From assembly GCA_015501605.1 (NCBI GenBank), contig JADNRZ010000021.1:620001-684000 (forward strand): a stretch of 64,000 bases of DNA, in the 5' to 3' direction. Below, in pieces: positions 1 to 9,077 of the stretch. This DNA comes from Panaeolus papilionaceus (lineage: Eukaryota; Basidiomycota; Agaricomycetes; Agaricales). Positions within the stretch are counted from its first letter, which is position 1, and each line of letters starts with the position of its first letter. The notes beneath the pieces are model-generated. The model worked only from the letters and a program-made list of their open reading frames with translations. It ran no database searches and had not been told where the DNA came from. Position numbers and translations under genes: made by a program.

Positions 1-958
1 GTGACGATGTGTGAACAATAAAATAAAGGTTCCCTAGCGAGGGAACAGTGAGAATGAATGTGTGATGTGTGAAGATGCGGGCTCAGCGGGCTCGGCTCAG
101 GCTCAAAGTTGCTCAGATGGTCGCGCGACACGTAAGTGGGGCAAAAGAGATGATGATAATTGAGTGGAGGTTCGTACTATATGTGAGAAAACACTAATGA
201 GTGTGATACTGGACGCGCACGTACTCTCGCGCCGCCCAGACTTTGTAGAATGTACGTATTTGAATTGTGACTAGGCTATGTAAGTGTCCGTGATTGAAAG
301 AGAATAAACAAATATTTCTCCATTTATCCTTGCCTGACGTCGCGTCCTTTCCTCGTCGCGTGCTCGACACTTCCCTGAGTCGAGATGACCAGGCTCGAGG
401 TGGTGCATCACTCCACCTGTTACTGCAGGAGCGGAGCGCGAGAGAGAGGGACGGAGGTGAGGTTTAGATGAGATAGGAGCTGTAGAACTTGAAATAGAGA
501 GGAATTGATGAGAGTTTAAACAAAAGCGGGTGTTGGGAAGAGAAAAGAGGCGTATGATCTATGAAATAGGAGTTGTTCCCTTATAAGGAACGGGGAGTCT
601 CCAAGCGCGATAGTATGGGAAGAAGTAGGAAATGAGAAAATAAAAGAGAAAGTGTGTGCTAACCCTGAACCCTTATACCCGTCGCGATTCCGTTATGACA
701 TTCTTATTTGTGGCCGTTGAGTTTACCATGGTGGCGCGCAGTGAGGGAGGTTGGGTGTAGGAGTACAAGTGCGAGTGCGAGACTGGATTAGGAAGGTGAA
801 GTTTTGATGCGTTGATGCGTGGTTGAACGCGCGACGTGATTAGTTGGACGCGTGTTGTGTTCGCGCTTGCGTTGCTAGAAGAGGTGATAGAGATAGATTA
901 AAGTTTTAAGGGCATTTAATTGTATATTTACACGAGTGGCTCAACTATCTATTCCACA
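1..958 (-). repeat. 3' LTR of the outer element
   Basis: This segment is repeated base for base, as far as I can read, at 16207-17164. It ends on the plus strand with TTCCACA, so in element orientation the LTR starts TGTGGAA. It lies directly beside the polypurine tract of the outer element. The window edge removes its last base. Confidence 0.95.
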
Positions 959-975
959 GTGCCCCCCCCTTAAAA
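959..975 (-). other. Polypurine tract of the outer element
   Basis: On the minus strand this reads TTTTAA followed by eight G residues and CAC, immediately before the LTR start TGTGG. A purine run abutting the 3' LTR is the expected plus-strand DNA primer. It is intact despite the nested insertion about 50 bp further in. Confidence 0.8.
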
Positions 976-1019
976 TGTTGTCCCGAACATTCCAAGGATG
1001 AGATGGAAGAGAAGGGATA

Positions 1020-1024
1020 GGTTG
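1020..1024. repeat. Left target-site duplication of the inner element (GGTTG)
   Basis: GGTTG directly precedes the inner LTR start TGTTAC at 1025 and is repeated directly after the other end at 8943-8947. Five-base duplications are usual for Ty3/Gypsy integration, which proves the inner element inserted as a unit. Confidence 0.95.
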
Positions 1025-1587
1025 TGTTACGGTTGACTTGTTCAGTGCGTACGAGTCCGGCCATAGAGTCAACAAGAACAAAGTTCGAAGGTGGAGTCGG
1101 AGTTGGTTTCGATGAGTTACGTTCGAGTTCAAGAGTATCTAACTAAGAATGCCACTTCGAGTGATCGCTCGATGGTATTGTCTTAGCAGAGAGCGAGTAA
1201 AAGAAGTCCGGTAGAAATTAACGTTCTATTGTAGTTAAAGAACTAGCTAGAGAACATAGGGTATAATACCGGGGTTTATATACGTAAAGCTAATGGTCCG
1301 TGCGCAATAAAAGAGGTCTGTGCGCAAGATAAATAAGAGTCAGAAGACGGGGAAACGGAGTCATAATGAAGCGTGTACGGGAATATAATAGAGAACGAGT
1401 CATAAATGTGAGAGAGGTAAGAGTCAAAGAACGGAGTATAAAGTGGAGTGAGAGAAAGAAGAAGATAAGACAAGCTATAAGTACAAAGAGAGATGATAGT
1501 ACACGAAGATAAGATAATAGTTCGGATAAGATGAAGGAAAGATAGGGGCATAGTAATAAGATGAAAGAGAAAAGATATAGCGTAACA
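1025..1587 (-). repeat. 3' LTR of the inner element
   Basis: Near-identical to 8380-8942. It begins TGTTAC and ends GTAACA on the plus strand. Differences from the other LTR that I see are T/C and A/G substitutions in the first 50 bp, one extra A near 1200 and one missing G near 1260. Confidence 0.95.
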
Positions 1588-1602
1588 TTACCCCCTTTTT
1601 AA
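1588..1602 (-). other. Polypurine tract of the inner element
   Basis: In element orientation the bases read TTAAAAAGGGGGTAA directly before the 3' LTR start TGTTACG. This is the expected plus-strand primer position. Confidence 0.75.
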
Positions 1603-1618
1603 GGCTGATTGACCACAA

Positions 1619-2830
1619 TCAGGTGTTGATGTTGTGGATGGCTTCGTCGCACATGTCGTCGTCATAGTCAGAGAAATCGTAAGCCCAGGTGCCGTCGTCG
1701 TTGGTAGTGCTTTTTGGAGTCCACTGTTTGCTTGGTTTATCGTTGGTCCATGTAGAATCCCAAGCGTTGTTCCTTCCCCAAGGGTTGGAGGATCTTGACG
1801 AGCTCTTCTTGTTCTTGCCTTTGTTGCTTGACGTGGGTGGCCGCCTGGAGCAAGTGCTAGCGAGATGGCTGGGAGCGTATCTCTTGCAATGAGGGCAGCG
1901 ATACTTCGGGCAATTTTGTCGAAAATGGTCTTCTGAGTTAGGACAGGAACGGCATAAATCTTGTCCTCGTTTCATTAAGCTGAGGACGTGGCATCGGGTA
2001 GTGAAGTCGAGTCCATCGAACATTTTGTCGAGGGGTCGTTGAGCCAGATTTTCTAATGTTGGGAAATGATTTTGTTGATAGGAGTAGTCGTATAGGAAAT
2101 TTTTGTCGTGTTTGAATGTGTAGAGGTCGTTGGGTTTGTAGTGAGCGTATTTCGCCCTTTGGGATGTGATGAGTTGCATGAGTCGGTCGCGGCAAACCGG
2201 GTTGTTGAAATGTTCCGCGCAGAACAACTCGAATTGAGAGCAACCGATATTCCAGTAAGTTGTGGCAGCCTTTTCATGAGCGCTGATGGCCGCGTATAAC
2301 TTCAGGACTTGTTCACGGGTTTGAGCAATATGGCTGTCCATGGTTCGGATTGGGGAGAGGAGGGCGTCGTTGAAAGGGAGAGTCCATGCGAGAGCTTCGT
2401 AATCTTCCGAATCGCGGAAGATATTGACGAATTCGTCAAAGGAGATGGAGGTACGGTCGTGGGTGGTGCTTGGGGATTCTTTGGGCGTTTCCCAAGCAGA
2501 AGCGTCGTTGGGATTGAGGGCGGCGTCAGTGGTGATGGTGTGGGCAGCGATAAGTGTTTTAAGGACGTCGTTGAGGCCTTGGATTTCAGGGATCTTGGTT
2601 TCTGATGCCTTTGCTTCTTCTTCGAGGATGCGTCCTCTTTGCTTTGCTTCGGCGATGAGAGTTTTGGTGTGGGCGATGAATTCGGAGTCAGACATGGATT
2701 GCGGAAAGACGGGAGAAGCGACAGTAGGAGGATCGGAAAATGATCCTTGAGACGGGGAATGAACGCGAACGGTTCTGGGAGTAGAAGCAGAAGCGGGGGA
2801 GGTAGATTTGAGAGCAGAGGTGGTAGTCAT
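1619..2830 (-). CDS. Extra retroelement ORF downstream of pol, with two zinc-knuckle-like motifs
   Basis: The 403-codon ORF lies between the pol stop and the polypurine tract, where retrovirus-like elements carry env. It shows no signal peptide or clear membrane segment, so it is not env-like in content. The N-terminal third is Ser/Thr/Pro-rich. The central part is helical-looking and charged. Near residues 290-330 there are two Cys/His clusters, one spaced C-x2-C-x5-H-x4-C and the next C-x2-C-x6-H-x4-C, followed by a Ser/Lys/Asn-rich tail and an acidic C terminus. That makes it Gag-like or nucleic-acid-binding in style. It is in the same frame as pol: only one TAA (2867-2869) and 12 sense codons separate the two, so readthrough would give a Pol fusion. 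I do not recognise a named family. Confidence 0.8.
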   Translation of the reverse strand: MTTTSALKSTSPASASTPRTVRVHSPSQGSFSDPPTVASPVFPQSMSDSEFIAHTKTLIAEAKQRGRILEEEAKASETKIPEIQGLNDVLKTLIAAHTITTDAALNPNDASAWETPKESPSTTHDRTSISFDEFVNIFRDSEDYEALAWTLPFNDALLSPIRTMDSHIAQTREQVLKLYAAISAHEKAATTYWNIGCSQFELFCAEHFNNPVCRDRLMQLITSQRAKYAHYKPNDLYTFKHDKNFLYDYSYQQNHFPTLENLAQRPLDKMFDGLDFTTRCHVLSLMKRGQDLCRSCPNSEDHFRQNCPKYRCPHCKRYAPSHLASTCSRRPPTSSNKGKNKKSSSRSSNPWGRNNAWDSTWTNDKPSKQWTPKSTTNDDGTWAYDFSDYDDDMCDEAIHNINT

Positions 2831-2866
2831 GTTGTAGGAGGTAATAGTTGTTTTGAACTGAGAAGT

Positions 2867-5800
2867 TTAGATGAGTTTGCGTCTTCTTTTATAAGCGGAT
2901 AGAATGTCAGGGGCGTTAACAAGGTTAGCTTCTGGTTCCCATGAATTGTGGAACGGTGGGAAGCCTTTCCACGATACCATATATTCCCGGTTGGGTGGTT
3001 TTCCCCGATGGTGGAGAATAGATTCAACTTCGTATTCTTCTTCTCCGCCGATAAGGTCAGGCGGCGGTTCTGGGAAATTCGGACCATGTTCTGGGGTTTC
3101 GTGGTAAGGGGTGAGAAGGTTGGCATGAAAGACGTCGTGAATTTTCCAGTAGAAGGGGAGTCGAAGCCTATAAGTGACAGGTCCTAAGACTTCGGAGATC
3201 GGAAATGGTCCTTGACGTTTGGAGGAAATTTTCTTATTGGTGCCAAGTCGGAGGTTCTTCGCTTCTAGCCACACTTGTTGTCCGAGTTTGAAAGGCGTGT
3301 GAGGGTTCTTGCTGCGAGCGATCATGCGGTTTCTGGCATGGGTGTGAGCTGCAATCGCTTCTTGACGCATCTGGACTAGCGTTCCAAGTTTATCTTCTAC
3401 GGAAGGGTGGATGGAATGTTCGAAGGCTATCGGGATTTGAGTGGGGTTGGTTCCTAATATGAGTTCAAATGGGGTGTATTGGCGGTCGGAGTGTCGGCGG
3501 TTATTGTGTGTAAATTCGAGGATAGGGAGTGCGTCTACCCAGTTTTCTGGGTTAGAGATGCAGTAGATGGAGAGGTAGGTTTCAATTTCTTGGTTATAGC
3601 GTTCTGTGGTGCCGTCGGTCTGTGGATGATAAGCGGTGGAGAGTCTGGATTCGATTTCGAGGAGTTTTAGGAGTTCTTTGAAAGCGTGTGATGCGAATCT
3701 GGGGTCTCTGTCTGAAGTGATGGAGTCGGGTAATCCAAAGCGTTTGTAAAGGTTGTCGATTAGGAGTTTGGCGACTCCTTCTGAATTGATCGTTTTCGTG
3801 CAAGGTAGCAAAATTACCCCCTTCGTAAGGCCGTGGTCCACCACGGAAAGAATGGAGTCAAATCCTTTCGATGGTGGAAGGTCGGTGATAAGATCCATAG
3901 ATGTCTGTGCAAAGGGTTTAAGAGATTTCGGGGGTTCAATTGGAACTAGAGTGGGTCGTGTCGGGTTGCGATTGATCTTGAACTGTTGACAGGTGGCGCA
4001 TCCTCTGACGTATGACTTGATGAATTGTCGCATCCCGGGCCACCAATGTGTGACAGAGATAGAGTTGAACGTTTCTAACTCTCCAGGGTGTCCGGCGGAA
4101 ACGGTGTCGTGGAAATGGTGAACAATGGAGCGTCGGAGTTCGTTATCTTTAGGGACGTAAACCTTTTCTTTGTAGAAGAGAAGTTTCCCATAGTCGCCTT
4201 CTTCGTAGGACCAGTCATTGAGGGAGGTTCCTGAAGATATGTTTTTGTCTGATAACAACAGTTCTAGCGCTTTCGTGGCGTCTTTGTCTAAAGATTTGGC
4301 GGTCGCAATTCTTTCTTGGAGTTCCAGGTCGATGAGGTTGACAAAAAGAGAGTCAGGGAGTACTGTGATGTCTGTGTTTTCTTCGTTATCGCCTTCGGGG
4401 ACTAGGTCAGGTCGTCGTGAGAGTGCGTCGGACTGAATCATTTTATCTCCTGGGGTGTGCACGAGGTTAAGGTCATATTCAGAAAGGATAAGGAACCAGC
4501 GTGCTTGTCGGCCATTGAGGTTCTGCGGGGAGCGCCAATAGGTTAGGTTCTTGTGATCGGAGAGAATGGTGGTCATGTGCGGAGATCCCAAGATGTAATG
4601 TTTCCATTCTTCTATGGCGCGGATAATTCCAAGGAGTTCGCGATCGAAGATTTGATAATTTTGTTCGGCAGGGGAGAATGATCGAGAGAGGAAACAAACG
4701 GGGTGGCGTTTTCCGTTGGCGTCGGTTTGGGTCAAGACCGCTCCATAAGCATACTGAGAGGCGTCGGATTCTATTTGGAACGGTCGGTCGAGGTTGGGCA
4801 TTGCAAGTACTGGTTCTTGGGAAAATCGTTCTTTCAGGTTGTCAAATGCGTTTTGTTGGGCTTCTCCCCATTCGAAGGGGCGCTCTTTCCTTAGGAGGTC
4901 GTTCAGGGGTCTGGCGATGTCGGAGTAGTGTCGGATGAATTTTCGGTAGAAGTTGCCAAAACCTAAGAATGATCGGACTTGTTTAAGGGTTTTAGGGGGG
5001 GGCCATTCTTTAATTCCTGCGAGTTTTGAGGGGTCCATGGAGATCTTGTTGTGCTCAATGATGAATCCTAAGTAGGCCACGCTGGTCTTGGCGAACTCGC
5101 ATTTTTCGGGTTTCAGATATAGGTCGTTGTCTTTCATAATCTGGAGTACTTCTTTGGTGTATCGTTCGAGGTCTTCTTCGTTGGTGGCGTAGATAAGGAT
5201 ATCGTCCATATAGATGATCACGTAACCGTTGTCGATCTGTTTGATGAAGATGTTGTCCATCATCGATTGAAACGTCGCAGGCGAGTTACAGAGGCCAAAG
5301 AACATGACCAAAGGTTCGAAGAGTCCGAACTTGGTCTTGAAGGCAGCTTTCCATTCGTCTCCTTTTTTGATCCGGATATTGTTGTAACCCCATCGGATGT
5401 CGAGCTTCGTAAAATACTTGGCGCCTTTGAGTTTATCCATGAGATCGGTGACAAGAGGTAGTGGATAAGCGTTCTTGACAGTTCCTTCGTTCAGGTGGCG
5501 GTAATCTTGGCATGGGCGGAGTTTGGAGTTGGCGTCCTTCTTCGGTACATAGAAGAATCCAGAAGCTTGAGGGGAATCACTAGGGCGGATCGTTCCTTTC
5601 TTGAGATGCTCGTCGATAAACTCCTTCGTTGCTTTTTCCTGTTCCGGGTTGAGCAGGTAAACCTTAGACGACTTCTCAACGAAATCGGGTTTGAGCTTGA
5701 TTTCGTGGTCCCATGGTTTGTGTGCGGGTAGGGTGTCGGAGGCTTCCTCGGAAAATACAGAGATCCAAGGATGGTATTGAGGGGGAACAAGGTCAAGGGG

Positions 5801-6499
5801 ATCGGAAGATTCTCGTTTCTTGTCGAATTTCTGGGCGAATGCTTGAGAATGGGTTAGGGCAGCGTGGATCCAGGTTTCTTGGGTTTCTTCAGCAAATCCT
5901 TCTTTCATAAATGATGTTACGCAGTCGTTGGTTGTTGTTTCCATAGTGTTTGTTCGGTTCGTTGTTGTGTTCTTCCCCAGCATTAGCCTTACATGGGATT
6001 CTAGTGCGGCGATCGTGGTTTCGTCCAGGATGGCTGCGTCTGTTGGGTACCAATCGGGTATCTTGTTCCAGGTTTCTATTCGGTGGATCTCTTGATCCGT
6101 TTCTTCTTCCATGGAAGTCCTCCAGTTAAAAGAGGCTGTCTTCCAGTCGATGTCGGGGTTCGTTTCTTGCAGCCACGGCAGTCCTAATATCATCTTCTGC
6201 CGTCCTAGTCCAGTCACTAGGAATTCCGTTCTTCTGATCTTTCCGTAGATCGTAATATCGAGGGTCGTCTTGCTGGTAATTGTTCCAGTCTTGTTCGGGG
6301 TTCCGTCAACGTTTCGAACTCGTATGGGGGTGTCAAGGGGTGTCAAAGGGAGATGATGAGATCGGGCAAAGGATTGGTCGATGAAGATTCCTGAGGCTCC
6401 GGAATCAAGAAGTGCATAGATAGAAAGGGGTTTGGCGGTTCTCTGAGTTTCACACGAGATAGTCACAGGGACAGAAATAGTTTCATTGTGAGCTATCAA
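2867..6499 (-). CDS. pol: Pol polyprotein of the inner element: protease, RT, RNase H, integrase, chromodomain
   Basis: The 1210-aa polyprotein copies the element RNA into DNA and integrates it. An aspartic protease motif (LDSGAS) lies near residue 32, and the reverse transcriptase catalytic YMDD near 430. RNase H has its first Asp near 578 (ESDAS) and a Glu near 621 (DRELL). The integrase zinc finger (H-H-C-C) spans about 795-838, with the catalytic triad D near 869, D near 930 (TSDRD) and E near 966 (TTERYN). A GPF/Y-type module follows, then a C-terminal chromodomain (about 1150-1205, with VSWKGF and NSWEP). The chromodomain places it among chromoviruses, where it is thought to direct integration to marked chromatin. 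The start at 6499 lies 48 bp after the gag stop and in a different frame. No internal stop is seen, so the enzyme may be active. Confidence 0.93.
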   Translation of the reverse strand: MIAHNETISVPVTISCETQRTAKPLSIYALLDSGASGIFIDQSFARSHHLPLTPLDTPIRVRNVDGTPNKTGTITSKTTLDITIYGKIRRTEFLVTGLGRQKMILGLPWLQETNPDIDWKTASFNWRTSMEEETDQEIHRIETWNKIPDWYPTDAAILDETTIAALESHVRLMLGKNTTTNRTNTMETTTNDCVTSFMKEGFAEETQETWIHAALTHSQAFAQKFDKKRESSDPLDLVPPQYHPWISVFSEEASDTLPAHKPWDHEIKLKPDFVEKSSKVYLLNPEQEKATKEFIDEHLKKGTIRPSDSPQASGFFYVPKKDANSKLRPCQDYRHLNEGTVKNAYPLPLVTDLMDKLKGAKYFTKLDIRWGYNNIRIKKGDEWKAAFKTKFGLFEPLVMFFGLCNSPATFQSMMDNIFIKQIDNGYVIIYMDDILIYATNEEDLERYTKEVLQIMKDNDLYLKPEKCEFAKTSVAYLGFIIEHNKISMDPSKLAGIKEWPPPKTLKQVRSFLGFGNFYRKFIRHYSDIARPLNDLLRKERPFEWGEAQQNAFDNLKERFSQEPVLAMPNLDRPFQIESDASQYAYGAVLTQTDANGKRHPVCFLSRSFSPAEQNYQIFDRELLGIIRAIEEWKHYILGSPHMTTILSDHKNLTYWRSPQNLNGRQARWFLILSEYDLNLVHTPGDKMIQSDALSRRPDLVPEGDNEENTDITVLPDSLFVNLIDLELQERIATAKSLDKDATKALELLLSDKNISSGTSLNDWSYEEGDYGKLLFYKEKVYVPKDNELRRSIVHHFHDTVSAGHPGELETFNSISVTHWWPGMRQFIKSYVRGCATCQQFKINRNPTRPTLVPIEPPKSLKPFAQTSMDLITDLPPSKGFDSILSVVDHGLTKGVILLPCTKTINSEGVAKLLIDNLYKRFGLPDSITSDRDPRFASHAFKELLKLLEIESRLSTAYHPQTDGTTERYNQEIETYLSIYCISNPENWVDALPILEFTHNNRRHSDRQYTPFELILGTNPTQIPIAFEHSIHPSVEDKLGTLVQMRQEAIAAHTHARNRMIARSKNPHTPFKLGQQVWLEAKNLRLGTNKKISSKRQGPFPISEVLGPVTYRLRLPFYWKIHDVFHANLLTPYHETPEHGPNFPEPPPDLIGGEEEYEVESILHHRGKPPNREYMVSWKGFPPFHNSWEPEANLVNAPDILSAYKRRRKLI

Positions 6500-6546
6500 A
6501 GCGGAACATACAGATATATAAGGGTCTGACGTCGAGGCAGGACCCT

Positions 6547-8238
6547 TTAGGCAAAATCCTGTTCTTGCATTTCGGAGGTAAAAGTGGCGCGTTCTTCTTC
6601 ATTTAATTCGCTGTAGATGGCACGAATATGCTTGACGAATTCCTTCGGGTCTTTGGCGTACGAGTTGTTGGCATAGTTGTTCGGGGTCGTCCCAGTTCTT
6701 CCTCCCGGTCCTCCAGGTCTAGTGCCTGGTCCTCCGGCAGAGGGTGTTCCATAGTTCTGTCGGTATCCTTGGTTTCCAGTGTTTCGGGTTGGGCAGTCGC
6801 GGGCAATGTGTCCTGGTTGGTGGCATTTGAAGCATTCTCCTTTCTTGACGTGGTCGAGGCGTTCGGTTTCGGTGAGATTAATTTGTCTAGGTCGGGTGAA
6901 ATTAAATCCCATCTGGTTAGACGTAAAGCGGCGAGGTGCTGAGTTCTTGGAAACGAAGGGATTGGTTTCTCTCCAGATTGCATCGGCTTCGGCCGCTCGG
7001 TCCATCCATTCTTGAAGGGTGATAGGGGGATCGCGGTTGGTGCGGAGTTTGTTGCTGATCGCTGTTTTGAGGGATCGGCGATACATCCTAACGATCTTCT
7101 TTTCATCTTCTCCAACAGGTTGTCCTCTTGGGGTTCGGGGAAAAGTGTAACCTGAAAGGGTCATTAGGTTCTTGAATGCAGTGTTGTGTGCTTCGACCGT
7201 CCCGGTCTGTTTGAGGTCTTGGAGGCGATCATCGGCTTGATCTTCTTCGAGGAGTATCCCAAAGTCTTGTTCGAGCTTATTGATAAAAGCTTGGAATGTC
7301 CCATAAGTGATTGGGGCACCGGTGCGTCTAGCGGTGTTGAATGCTTCCATGAGAAAGACTTTCTTCCAGTCCATGGCTTCTCGGTTCTCTTTCTCTCCTT
7401 CGCCGAACTGGGAAAGGACATAGGCGATCTTTCGTTCGTCGGTATCGTAGATGTGTCGGTTGATGAAGAGATAGTTGTAGCATTGAGTGAGAAAATCACG
7501 GAGTTTAGAGCGATTCCCAGTGAACGGTTCGGGAGCTCCAATTGATAATTCCTTCTGACTACGTGCTGGTGCGGGTGCGGGGACGACAATGTTTTGCGGT
7601 GGGTTTCCTCCTGGTGGATTGGGTCCTCCGCCACCTCCTCCTCCAGGTGGTGGTGGTCCTCCTCTTGCTCCCCCTCCTCCGGTAGGTGGGAGTGGAGCGC
7701 CTCCTGATCCTGCTGGGCCTCCTCCTCCTCCACCCGGGGGTGGTGGTGGTGAAGGTCCAGGTCTTCCTGGTCCTGGTCCTGAGGTTTCGGATCCTCCGGG
7801 CATTATTCCGGGTGGTCCTCCTGGCGGGCTATCGAGCTCCTTCTTCTTTCCTTTGTCGGTGTTTCCTGGTTGATAGTCCCAATCTCCTGGTTGTGGTATA
7901 CTGGGTTCTCCTACCACAAGCATACCAGATGCATCTGTCCTAAAGATGGATTCTGCAATATCTGCCATGGGGGTTGACATATTGTCGATGTATCTGGAGA
8001 TTTCGTGGGAAAGGACGGGGGTTCTGTTGATAGTAAGGTCTTGTTCGCGAGGATCTTGTGGTATTTCTGGTGTCTGGGTTCGTTCTTCTTGGCCTACTGG
8101 CGTTTCGGGCAGCTCGGTGGTCGTTCCGAGTTCGTCGATGGCTGTTATCGAGGTTTCTTCTTCGGGACGTTCTTCGTCTTTATCTGGGGATCTGGGTGTT
8201 GATCTGAGTCTGTGTCTTTGGGTAACTCTGGTGGTCAA
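6547..8238 (-). CDS. gag: Gag capsid/nucleocapsid protein of the inner element
   Basis: The 563-aa protein has an N-terminal charged region and a long low-complexity Pro/Gly stretch (about residues 130-220). A retrotransposon Gag capsid region follows, with the FTGNRSKLRDFL motif near residue 240 and a helical segment to about 420. A single CCHC zinc knuckle (CFKCHQPGHIARDC) lies near residue 470. It would form the virus-like particle and bind element RNA. The ATG at 8238 lies about 140 bp inside the 5' LTR, after the primer-binding site. Pol is in another frame, so Pol expression needs frameshifting or reinitiation. Confidence 0.92.
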   Translation of the reverse strand: MTTRVTQRHRLRSTPRSPDKDEERPEEETSITAIDELGTTTELPETPVGQEERTQTPEIPQDPREQDLTINRTPVLSHEISRYIDNMSTPMADIAESIFRTDASGMLVVGEPSIPQPGDWDYQPGNTDKGKKKELDSPPGGPPGIMPGGSETSGPGPGRPGPSPPPPPGGGGGGPAGSGGAPLPPTGGGGARGGPPPPGGGGGGGPNPPGGNPPQNIVVPAPAPARSQKELSIGAPEPFTGNRSKLRDFLTQCYNYLFINRHIYDTDERKIAYVLSQFGEGEKENREAMDWKKVFLMEAFNTARRTGAPITYGTFQAFINKLEQDFGILLEEDQADDRLQDLKQTGTVEAHNTAFKNLMTLSGYTFPRTPRGQPVGEDEKKIVRMYRRSLKTAISNKLRTNRDPPITLQEWMDRAAEADAIWRETNPFVSKNSAPRRFTSNQMGFNFTRPRQINLTETERLDHVKKGECFKCHQPGHIARDCPTRNTGNQGYRQNYGTPSAGGPGTRPGGPGGRTGTTPNNYANNSYAKDPKEFVKHIRAIYSELNEEERATFTSEMQEQDFA

Positions 8239-8366
8239 AGATGGGGTTCTGACTATGCTTGAAGTTGATCCTGATCTGAGTCGTCCGGGTTTGTTTGCCT
8301 TCGTGGGTGCCGTCTTGAGTATAGGTGGGGACTGTCGACGTCAACGACGGACAGTATACTTGGAGA

Positions 8367-8379
8367 TAGCTAGTTCTTT
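8367..8379 (-). promoter_or_regulatory. Primer-binding site of the inner element (self-priming type)
   Basis: Immediately inside the 5' LTR, in element orientation, the sequence AAAGAACTAGCTA is the exact reverse complement of TAGCTAGTTCTTT in the LTR (8592-8604). That LTR segment lies about 30-35 nt downstream of a TATATAAA box, where transcription should start. Tf1/sushi-type chromoviruses prime reverse transcription with the 5' end of their own mRNA, and this arrangement matches. Confidence 0.8.
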
Positions 8380-8942
8380 TGTTACGGTTGACTTGTTCAG
8401 CGCGTACGAGTCCGGCCGTAGAGTCAACAAGAACAAAGTTCGAAGGTGGAGTCGGAGTTGGTTTCGATGAGTTACGTTCGAGTTCAAGAGTATCTAACTA
8501 AGAATGCCACTTCGAGTGATCGCTCGATGGTATTGTCTTAGCAGAGAGCGAGTAAAAGAAGTCCGGTAGAAATTAACGTTCTATTGTAGTTAAAGAACTA
8601 GCTAGAGAACATAGGGTATAATACCGGGGTTTATATACGTAAAGCTAATGGTCCGTGCGCAATAAAAGAGGTCTGTGCGCAAGATAAATAAGAGTCAGAA
8701 GACGGGGAAACGGAGTCATAATGAAGCGTGTACGGGAATATAATAGAGAACGAGTCATAAATGTGAGAGAGGTAAGAGTCAAAGAACGGAGTATAAAGTG
8801 GAGTGAGAGAAAGAAGAAGATAAGACAAGCTATAAGTACAAAGAGAGATGATAGTACACGAAGATAAGATAATAGTTCGGATAAGATGAAGGAAAGATAG
8901 GGGCATAGTAATAAGATGAAAGAGAAAAGATATAGCGTAACA
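8380..8942 (-). repeat. 5' LTR of the inner element
   Basis: The LTR is 563 bp with TGTTAC...GTAACA ends. It contains the promoter (TATA-like element at 8630-8637) and the putative transcript start with the self-primer at 8592-8604. It is followed on the right by the GGTTG target duplication (8943-8947). Confidence 0.95.
8630..8637 (-). promoter_or_regulatory. TATA box in the inner element's 5' LTR
   Basis: The minus strand reads TATATAAA. It lies about 30-35 nt upstream of the sequence complementary to the primer-binding site, consistent with a TATA-directed start at the self-primer. The same octamer occurs in the 3' LTR at 1275-1282. Confidence 0.65.
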
Positions 8943-8947
8943 GGTTG
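8943..8947. repeat. Right target-site duplication of the inner element (GGTTG)
   Basis: This is an exact copy of 1020-1024, directly after the LTR terminus GTAACA. Sequence from 8948 onward is again outer-element 3' non-coding DNA. Confidence 0.95.
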
Positions 8948-9077
8948 AGCTGCCGTGAGGCAAGAAAAGGAACTGAGCCGGAGCGGAGAAAGCGAAAAGA
9001 AAGGGAACTAAAAGAAAGAAAAGAGAGTGACATGAGAGAGGTGATAGAGAAAGGAAAACATGAGAGATTAATGGTAC

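Larger units (their letters stand above)
1025..8942 (-). mobile_element. Inner chromodomain-type Ty3/Gypsy retrotransposon (chromovirus), complete
   Basis: The 7918-bp element has 563-bp LTRs with perfect terminal inverted hexamers TGTTAC/GTAACA, a GGTTG target duplication, a primer-binding site complementary to its own LTR, and a polypurine tract. It encodes Gag, a protease-RT-RNase H-integrase-chromodomain Pol and an additional ORF, all on the minus strand. The three ORFs look open and intact. By eye the two LTRs differ at two substitutions and two single-base indels, so the insertion is young. It sits in the 3' non-coding part of the outer element in the same orientation and disrupts none of that element's ORFs. 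Confidence 0.95.

Noticed and set aside
960..1024. Taken at first as the start of the inner LTR, because TGCCCC follows the outer LTR directly
   Set aside because: The second inner LTR copy begins only at TGTTAC (8380), and the GGTTG duplication fixes the inner border at 1025. 959-1019 is outer-element polypurine tract and 3' DNA.
1276..1551. 91-codon minus-strand ORF, repeated at 8631-8963
   Set aside because: It lies wholly inside both LTR copies of the inner element, over the promoter region, and has no protein-like features.
7589..7873. Plus-strand Pro/Gly-rich ORF
   Set aside because: It is the antisense shadow of the Gly/Pro repeats in the inner Gag gene.
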